Shown: positions 43,887-49,532 of the stretch, piece after piece
How the letters are laid out: every line of letters starts with the position of its first letter
Numbering within the stretch: the stretch's first letter is position 1
DNA from: Bacillus sp. 522_BSPC
GTDB lineage: Bacteria > Bacillota > Bacilli > Bacillales > Cytobacillaceae
Direction of reading: 5' to 3'
Assembly: GCF_001076885.1 (NCBI RefSeq)
Contig: NZ_JVDT01000219.1
Location: forward strand, 1 to 49,532
DNA length: 49,532 nt
The notes under the pieces: generated by a model
Database searches by the model: none
Seen by the model: only the letters and a program-made list of their open reading frames with translations
What the model was told of the DNA's origin: nothing
Translations under genes and position numbers: made by a program

Positions 43887-44295
43887 TATAGCAAAGCTCC
43901 TTTAATTACTATGTATTTGATAAAGTGAAACTTCCATCAGTAAGGGTCCCTTCCTCTCCACTAAAGATTAGTTGAACCAATCTTAGACCTTTACGAATAG
44001 TTGATCTCCCACCTTGCTTCCTTGCTTTTCTCTTAAAGCTTCAGGTGAAGTTTCTGTCCGTTAAGAAGGGGATAATATATTTATTGTACCGAAATATTTA
44101 AACACATACCACTACTTTCCTTTAACTACTGCCAATTAATCCATTTCATTAAACCAACCTTCGCAAGAAGAATATTACCTTATCATTTCTTCTAGCATAT
44201 AAATTAGATATAATAACATTATCTGTTTAAAAGGATGGCTTTCTTTTTGATAAACATTCTTGTTTTGAATAAAAAAAACGTAAGGAGCTAAGTTT
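43887..44295. other. Structured spacer between ytoP and ytzB
   Basis: No gene is seen in these 409 bases. The segment 43920-44070 is GC-richer than its surroundings and holds two clear hairpins: CTAAAGATTAGTTGAACC pairing with itself and AATCTTAG (around 43962-43987), and CTTCAGGTGAAG (near 44039-44050). It could be a leader structure, a small RNA or an old repeat. Confidence 0.4.
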
Positions 44296-44610
44296 ATGAA
44301 TTGGAAACAATGTTTAGGAGGGGTTGTTGTTGGAGTGGCTGCAAGTTATCTTGCGAAGAAAACCATTACAAAGAACAATAACCTATCAAGTAATGAAGTT
44401 TTACATATAGCAAAAGCAGCCTTTAAAAAAAAGGGGCCGATTAACGGATCGTGGATCAATATGGAAAAAGAAACACTTCATACTCCTGAATCTTCACTCA
44501 CAGTCTATAGAGGTGGTATTACTCGAATGAATGGTGAAAAACAAGAGGTTTTTGAATTTGTTTCCGATTGTGAGACTGGAACTATTCTTGATGTGAATCA
44601 ATTAACCTGA
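44296..44610 (+). CDS. ytzB: YtzB-like small PepSY-domain protein
   Basis: A 104-residue protein with a short N-terminal hydrophobic stretch (CLGGVVVGVAASYLAKK) that may anchor it in the membrane. One PepSY-like fold follows (LSSNEVLHIAKAAFKKKGPINGS, VYRGGITRMNGEKQEVFEFVSD). PepSY domains are thought to inhibit or modulate peptidases outside the cell; the function here is unknown. GTAAGGAGC lies upstream of the ATG. It faces ytoP divergently, as in B. subtilis. Confidence 0.82.
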   Translation: MNWKQCLGGVVVGVAASYLAKKTITKNNNLSSNEVLHIAKAAFKKKGPINGSWINMEKETLHTPESSLTVYRGGITRMNGEKQEVFEFVSDCETGTILDVNQLT

Positions 44611-44613
44611 GAC

Positions 44614-44688
44614 CTATATAATAACCCGAACAACAATTATACGCATGTTTTTTAACATCTACGTGAAATAGTTCGGGTTATTATATAG
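44614..44688. terminator. Long-armed hairpin between ytzB and trmB
   Basis: CTATATAATAACCCGAAC (44614-44631) and its perfect 18-bp complement (44671-44688) enclose a 39-base loop that itself holds a small GTT/AAC hairpin. It lies between two convergent genes. It may work as a bidirectional terminator, although the loop is long and no T run follows. Confidence 0.6.
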
Positions 44689-44718
44689 TTGGAATACTTA
44701 TATCCCAGCTCTTTTACA

Positions 44719-45357
44719 TTATCTGAATTGTACTTCGCAACGATAAATTCTATTTCCTCTATTTGAGAATTTTTCCTCATACTCTGTCATGATATTGCCT
44801 TCATAATCACTATTATGCAAATCAAGACTCACATATTTTAAAAGCATGCCATATTCAGAAAAGCTCTTTAAAGAATATTCAAATAAACCTTGATTATCTG
44901 TTTTAAAGTGTACTTCTCCTTGATTTACAAGCACAGACTGATACGAATCAAGGAACGTTTTATAAGTAAGTCTTCGTTTTTCATGTCTGGTCTTTGGCCA
45001 AGGATCGGAGAAATTTAGATAAACTCTTGCAATTTCTCCCTTTTCAAAATATTCCTTTAGTTTTTCTGCATTTATATTCATTAACTTCAAGTTAGGAATC
45101 TCTGCCTCTATTAAGCGATCTAATGCAGAAACAATGACGCTTTCCTGAAGTTCTACGCCGATGTAATTAATCGAAGGATTCGCTTTTGCCATTTCTGTAA
45201 TAAATCGACCTTTACCTGTACCAATTTCAATATGAATAGGACCCTTTTGACTAAAAGCTTGATCCCATTTTCCTTTCCAATCTACAGGGTTTTGGATAAT
45301 ATATTGTGGATATGCACTTAATTTATCTTTCGCCCATGGTTTATGTCTTAATCGCAT
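44719..45357 (-). CDS. trmB: tRNA (guanine-46-N7)-methyltransferase
   Basis: A 212-residue SAM-dependent methyltransferase that makes m7G46 in tRNA. The SAM-binding motif is [39 protein letters not shown] contains the family's conserved DPWPK-x-RH signature. The N-terminus [13 protein letters not shown] is typical of Gram-positive TrmB. No defect is seen. It is convergent with ytzB and divergent from ytzH. Confidence 0.97.
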   Translation of the reverse strand: MRLRHKPWAKDKLSAYPQYIIQNPVDWKGKWDQAFSQKGPIHIEIGTGKGRFITEMAKANPSINYIGVELQESVIVSALDRLIEAEIPNLKLMNINAEKLKEYFEKGEIARVYLNFSDPWPKTRHEKRRLTYKTFLDSYQSVLVNQGEVHFKTDNQGLFEYSLKSFSEYGMLLKYVSLDLHNSDYEGNIMTEYEEKFSNRGNRIYRCEVQFR

Positions 45358-45585
45358 GTGGACACTCCTTATTAATAACTATCGTTTCAAACAATATCAT
45401 GCATTATACATGGATGCAATACTCTTTTATTGGCAACTTGAATTTATATAAGGATAAATTTACATTAGGAACAATTGTATAAAGAAAAAAAGAATTCACA
45501 ACCTATAAGTGAATTCCTTAACTGGTATTTGAAAAGAATGTATTATTCTTTTCATACTAGAACCTATAGAAAGGGTGTTCTATGT

Positions 45586-45864
45586 ATGCCTATAAATCAT
45601 GAGCATCAACTAGCATTACTAGCCGATATTCTCAGTAATCAACAAACAGACTGCTGTGGATCTGTTGCAGAATGTGAGCAAATAGAAAGATTGATTACAT
45701 CCTTAAGATCCAATGAGCAAATCGATCAGAATATCCTTCCAATTTTGGAGGAAGTTCACCGTTACAGCGAACAAGGTGTTACTGCCTCAAATTTAGACAC
45801 ACATATCCATTCACATCAAAATCAATTGTCTCAGTGGGTAGATGGCATTAACAATTTATCATAA
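45586..45864 (+). CDS. ytzH: YtzH-like small protein
   Basis: A 92-residue helical protein starting MPINHEHQLALLADILSNQQ, with a DCCGSVAECEQIERL cysteine segment. It matches the YtzH family found between trmB and ytmP in B. subtilis. The function is unknown. The ATG at 45586 is chosen because AAAGGGTG precedes it and the family starts here. The frame continues upstream for 37 codons without support, through a GAATTCAC/GTGAATTC hairpin (45494-45519). Confidence 0.82.
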   Translation: MPINHEHQLALLADILSNQQTDCCGSVAECEQIERLITSLRSNEQIDQNILPILEEVHRYSEQGVTASNLDTHIHSHQNQLSQWVDGINNLS

Positions 45865-45891
45865 TTTATCAGAAATACTTTGAAATGGGTG

Positions 45892-46665
45892 TTATTCAAT
45901 ATCATGTAAAAACTTCATCCATCTTTCCATTTCACTAAAACGACCTTTTTTCTTGTACCAGCGGATGGAGTTAATGGTTTGAGCAATAACATACCATTTC
46001 ATTCTTAAAGATAAATTATCTGTGAGTTCATAACCATAAGTGTGTAACCAATTTTTCCAATTTTCCTTTGGAATATACCAATAAAGCAGCATTCCTAAAT
46101 CAATGGCTGGGTCTGCTATCATCGCTCCATCCCAATCAATGAGATACAACTGGTTGTCTTCAGAAAGCAGCCAGTTGTTATGATTAACATCACAATGGCA
46201 TACCACATGTTCTGTTGTTTTTATAAACGGAAGATTATCTTCTAAGAATTGGATATAACGAGTAATATCCTCGTTTTCTTTTAGCTCATCGTCTATTTCT
46301 GCTTTTATGACTGACAATATCATCTCAGGATGAAAAGATGTCTTACCTAGTCTTTTTAGCATCTCTAATAAAGGCTTCGAGGTATGAATTTTTTTAAGCA
46401 ACATTGTCACTCTTTCATCCGTCATATCCGAATGACCAAATTCTCTCCCTATGAGCCATTGCTGTGCAGTAAAAACATCTCCGTTTTCAAATCTTTTTGT
46501 CCAAACAAGTTTTGGGACAATTCCTTCTGCTGACAGCACAGCTAAAAACGGAGAAGAATTCCGTTTTAAAAAAAGCTTCTGCCCATTATTTTGTGCAAAA
46601 AAGGCTTCGCCTGTTTCTCCACCTGCAGGGGTTATTTCCCAATCTTGCCCTAATAAATGTTCCAA
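45892..46665 (-). CDS. ytmP: YtmP, phosphotransferase of the APH/choline-kinase fold
   Basis: A 257-residue kinase-like protein. The catalytic loop HCDVNHNNWLL and the metal-binding DWDGAMIADPAIDLG are those of the aminoglycoside phosphotransferase / choline kinase fold. The N-terminal lobe has GGETGEAFFAQNNGQKLFLK. The substrate is unknown; a small-molecule alcohol or sugar is likely. It stands between ytzH and amyX as in B. subtilis. A role in antibiotic resistance is not suggested by this context. Confidence 0.9.
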   Translation of the reverse strand: MEHLLGQDWEITPAGGETGEAFFAQNNGQKLFLKRNSSPFLAVLSAEGIVPKLVWTKRFENGDVFTAQQWLIGREFGHSDMTDERVTMLLKKIHTSKPLLEMLKRLGKTSFHPEMILSVIKAEIDDELKENEDITRYIQFLEDNLPFIKTTEHVVCHCDVNHNNWLLSEDNQLYLIDWDGAMIADPAIDLGMLLYWYIPKENWKNWLHTYGYELTDNLSLRMKWYVIAQTINSIRWYKKKGRFSEMERWMKFLHDIE

Positions 46666-47298
46666 AATTGTTCACCTACTATATATTATGCTCCAAAAAA
46701 AAGATGAGAAATTCCTGTTTGAGTCTTTTTTGTCCTAATTTGGTAGGAAGAACAAACAAAAATGGTTATCAGCTATTCATCCATTTATAGTAAACTTATA
46801 CTCATCGTACTGCAATCATTCTTTAATTAGCACAAATTTGCCTAAAGTTTAATGATATAAGAAAAGCGCAAGCGCCTTGTACACCGCCTTATAACCGGAA
46901 AGGACCTGTTCTTTCGAGAAAGGATACACGCATTTTTCGTGTTATCTAACGCAAAAGAAATGACCTAAAGTTTGCTAGACAGTAGGCGCTTTAGCTAGAC
47001 ACCAAATTAACTTTTAGAAAACTAATACTTTCTTAACTGTAAAAAAGAAAAGGACATAGTATCCATACCATTATACTATGTATCCAAGATTTCCAATCAT
47101 TTTATATTAAATTTTACCTAAATACTTTTTCTTATAGAAAGTTTCTCATTTAAATATTATCTCTTATTTCTTTTTTTAGTCAAGTGAATCTCTCGTTAAA
47201 ATAATGATTTCCTGTCAAAAAAATTTTCCGGTTCCATCATTAGGACACATTCCTGCTAAATATCACGGAAATCTTTCGAATGTTACTATCGTTTCCTA
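46666..47298. other. Long AT-rich spacer between ytmP and amyX
   Basis: No convincing gene is seen in 633 bases. The spacer contains one dispersed repeat element (46860-46997) and otherwise low-complexity AT-rich sequence. Overlapping plus-strand frames near 46450-46790 are shadows of ytmP. Confidence 0.5.
46860..46997. repeat. Dispersed GCGCAAGCGCC-type intergenic repeat
   Basis: The segment begins GAAAAGCGCAAGCGCCTTG and ends AGGCGCTTTAGCTAGACACC; the outer AAGCGCC and GGCGCTT are complementary. Repeats with the same opening and closing words are, to my knowledge, scattered in many copies between genes of Bacillus genomes. The middle here is diverged. It is probably a non-autonomous mobile element. 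Confidence 0.65.
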
Positions 47299-49446
47299 TT
47301 ACTTGGCAATTATTGTTATGCTTACTGGCTTAACCATTATCCGATCTCTGTGAATGGTTGGATAATCCCGCTGATAAACTGTATCGCCTTCAACTAAAAT
47401 ATTCCAACATTCTTCTTTACAAAATCCTTCTTCAGGAGAATCATTCACATTTATAAATACGATAATCGATTCCCATTCTCCCATTTCTTTTAGATCATGT
47501 AAAATATATTGTATTACGTCATTCGATTGCTGATTAATGATAAGGTGCTTTTGAATAGCTTCCACTGATGGTAATCGGAACGCTCTGTTATTTCTTCTTA
47601 GGGAAATTAATCCTTTTATATATTCCACATTGCCTATAAATTGATCTTTTCTATCCCAGTCTAACTGATTAATTTCATCTGGCGATTGATAACTATTTTC
47701 TACACCATTTTTCGTGCGGAAAAATTCCTGACCCGAATGAATAAAAGGGATTCCCTGGCTAAGAAGGACAAGAGACGTTGCAAGTCGTTGTTTCTTTTGC
47801 TTCCACTCTTCTGATTCATTTGAAAAACATATTTCAATTTTATCCCATAGCGTATGATTATCATGAGACTCCACATAATTTACAGATTGACCTGGTTCAA
47901 TAAACATTCCATTTTCCTTATAGACACCGACACTCCCAGCTAATAGTTCAGGAATATCGTCTTTATAAAGCTTATTTCCAAGCGCATAACCTCGATCATA
48001 TAACTGAAAGGTACTCCCTTTTAATTTATCTCTAAATTGATCATTAAACTGACCGATCCTAGGAAGCAAATGCTGATTAGCAATAATAGCCTTCTTATCT
48101 TTGTTTAAAGGGGTTGCTAAATCCCAACCTTCCCCAATAATTAAAATGCTCTTATCGAAACTATTACACACGGAACGAACTTCATTCATTGTTTGGCAAT
48201 CAAGAATTCCCATTAAATCAAAGCGCAATCCATCAATTTGATATTCTTTTATCCAAAAACGGACAGAATCAACAATGAATCGTCTCACCATCGATCTTTC
48301 TGAAGCTATGTCATTCCCTACTCCTGTACCATTTGATGGCATTCCATACTTATCATAGCGGAAGAAATAGCCTGGAACAATTTTTTCAAAAGAAGAATCT
48401 TCTTTTTTATAGACATGATTATATACAACATCCAATATGACACGGATACCTTGCTCTTGTACAGCATGAATCATTTCTTTAAGTTCGTTAATTCTTACAT
48501 ATGGATCAATAGGATTTGTCGAATAACTGCCCTCTGGCACGTTATAATGGGAAGGATTATATCCCCAATTATATTTTTTTAGCACCTCTAGCTCATCAAC
48601 TTCTTCAAAGTCATGAACAGGGAGAAACTCTATATGTGTTATCCCTAAATCTTTTATATAGGAAAGACCTGATAGCTCGTTTTTTTTCGTTTTTGTATTT
48701 AATTCTGTTACACCTAAATATTTTCCTTTTTGCCGAATTCCACTATCAGGATGAATCGTTAAATCTCTAATATGAGTTTCATATATCACACTATCTACCG
48801 CATGCTCGAGTGCTGGTAAAACCGGCTTTTGTCTTTTTGTTTTATTTAAATCTACAATTACCCCTGTTTCTCCATTTACAGAAACCGCTACAGCGTATGG
48901 GTCTATTGCTTCTTTCCACTCTAAATTTATAAGTACTAAATAGCTGTAGTACCATCCTTCTAGATCTTCAAGATAGATTGTTTTCCAAACCCCTTTTTCC
49001 TGTCTTTCCATCTCCAAAATCCTTCGTTCCTCAATAGCTGGATCAGAGGATTTAAGTACCAATTTCACTTGTTGTGCAGTAGGTGCCCATAGATAAAAGA
49101 TACTTTTCTCGGATGAATAGTCTACACCTAGAGGACCATCATAATAAAATTCTTCATCAAATGAAGCTGTTCTAATGACTGCACCTATTTGTAAATCTGT
49201 TACTCCCTTATTTGCATCCTCTACCTCATATTTTTGGCCGATTTGAATGTTTTCGTTTAAGTGACATTTGTACTTTACAAAATGCTGCATTTTTTCCTTC
49301 GACTCAATCACAAGATTAATAGGATGGCTATCTCCTTTTAATCTAAACGCAGTAGATTCCCCGTTATAATAGGAATAGGGAAGTAGAACAGTTATTAATG
49401 ACATTTCATCTAAATAAGCAAAGAAACTTCTTCGAATTGATATCAA
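47299..49446 (-). CDS. amyX: Type I pullulanase
   Basis: A 715-residue debranching enzyme (GH13) that cleaves alpha-1,6 bonds in pullulan and glycogen-like glucans. No signal peptide is seen, so it is intracellular like B. subtilis AmyX. The order is an N-terminal accessory domain, a CBM48-like region (YYDGPLGVDYSSEKSIFYLW), the type I pullulanase signature YNWGYNP, and catalytic segments DGLRFDLMGI (nucleophile Asp), IGEGWD (acid Glu) and YVESHDNHT. The start is probably TTG at 49446: GAGGGAG lies upstream and the B. subtilis protein begins at the matching SIRRSF. An ATG 51 bases further up is possible. Confidence 0.94.
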   Translation of the reverse strand: MISIRRSFFAYLDEMSLITVLLPYSYYNGESTAFRLKGDSHPINLVIESKEKMQHFVKYKCHLNENIQIGQKYEVEDANKGVTDLQIGAVIRTASFDEEFYYDGPLGVDYSSEKSIFYLWAPTAQQVKLVLKSSDPAIEERRILEMERQEKGVWKTIYLEDLEGWYYSYLVLINLEWKEAIDPYAVAVSVNGETGVIVDLNKTKRQKPVLPALEHAVDSVIYETHIRDLTIHPDSGIRQKGKYLGVTELNTKTKKNELSGLSYIKDLGITHIEFLPVHDFEEVDELEVLKKYNWGYNPSHYNVPEGSYSTNPIDPYVRINELKEMIHAVQEQGIRVILDVVYNHVYKKEDSSFEKIVPGYFFRYDKYGMPSNGTGVGNDIASERSMVRRFIVDSVRFWIKEYQIDGLRFDLMGILDCQTMNEVRSVCNSFDKSILIIGEGWDLATPLNKDKKAIIANQHLLPRIGQFNDQFRDKLKGSTFQLYDRGYALGNKLYKDDIPELLAGSVGVYKENGMFIEPGQSVNYVESHDNHTLWDKIEICFSNESEEWKQKKQRLATSLVLLSQGIPFIHSGQEFFRTKNGVENSYQSPDEINQLDWDRKDQFIGNVEYIKGLISLRRNNRAFRLPSVEAIQKHLIINQQSNDVIQYILHDLKEMGEWESIIVFINVNDSPEEGFCKEECWNILVEGDTVYQRDYPTIHRDRIMVKPVSITIIAK

Positions 49447-49532
49447 ATTTCTCACTCCCTCATCTCTTGAAAACACAACTCTTCTACTCGTGGCCACTGA
49501 AAAAGTGAATTACCTGGTGAATCGGTAGTTAC

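Noticed and set aside
45475-45585. Upstream extension of ytzH by 37 codons
   Set aside because: No ribosome site, a hairpin within it, and the family start fits the ATG at 45586.

Overview
The window looks like chromosomal DNA of a low-GC Gram-positive bacterium of the Bacillaceae. From about 20 kb to the right edge the gene set and order resemble the tyrS / ccpA-aroA / ytxGHJ / murC-sftA / ytpQP / ytoP / trmB-ytzH-ytmP-amyX region of Bacillus subtilis. The genus cannot be fixed from sequence alone.

Positions 1 to about 19,940 are an integrated genetic island whose left end lies outside the window. Its right end abuts 18 bases identical in sense to the last codons and stop of rpsD (ribosomal protein S4, ...EFYSR-stop), followed by an rpsD-like terminator. 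The island therefore most likely sits in the 3' end of rpsD. The right part of the island (13.1-19.9 kb) is a replication and integration module: tyrosine integrase, XRE repressor, a divergent operator region, a small DUF771-like (Xis-like) protein, a 902-residue primase-DUF927 helicase, and a cluster of 9-bp-phased GTAC iterons flanking an AT-rich core just downstream of the helicase gene. This is the layout of the int-stl / xis-rep-ori end of phage-inducible chromosomal islands (SaPI/PICI-type phage satellites), although no packaging genes are visible here.

The left part is cargo. It holds an ArsR-controlled arsenic locus in two minus-strand units (arsR-arsB-arsC, then arsD-arsA-trxB'-phosphatase-HesB-like), with an almost identical 29-bp operator in front of each unit. 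It also has a divergent BASS/Acr3-like transporter, a second ArsR with an ArsP-type permease and a small thioredoxin, and a mer-operon remnant (frameshifted merR with an intact 20-bp-spacer mer promoter, plus a CopZ-like metallochaperone). A resolvase with a candidate res site and a type I methyltransferase gene (hsdM) cut by an IS4-family element lie at the far left. Several cargo genes are decaying: trxB has lost one GA unit, merR one A of a poly-A tract, and hsdM is interrupted.

The chromosomal part is ordinary and mostly well preserved: tyrS under a tyrosine T-box, a class A penicillin-binding protein, ccpA, aroA (chorismate mutase-DAHP synthase), a large FtsA/PilM-like actin-fold protein with a repeat-bearing C-terminal half, ytxJ-ytxH-ytxG, ampS, murC, sftA, ytpQ, ytpP, a chemotaxis receptor, a DUF84 NTPase, ytoP, ytzB, trmB, ytzH, ytmP and amyX. 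Between genes there are many intrinsic terminators, a GCGCAAGCGCC-type dispersed repeat and a few structured spacers.
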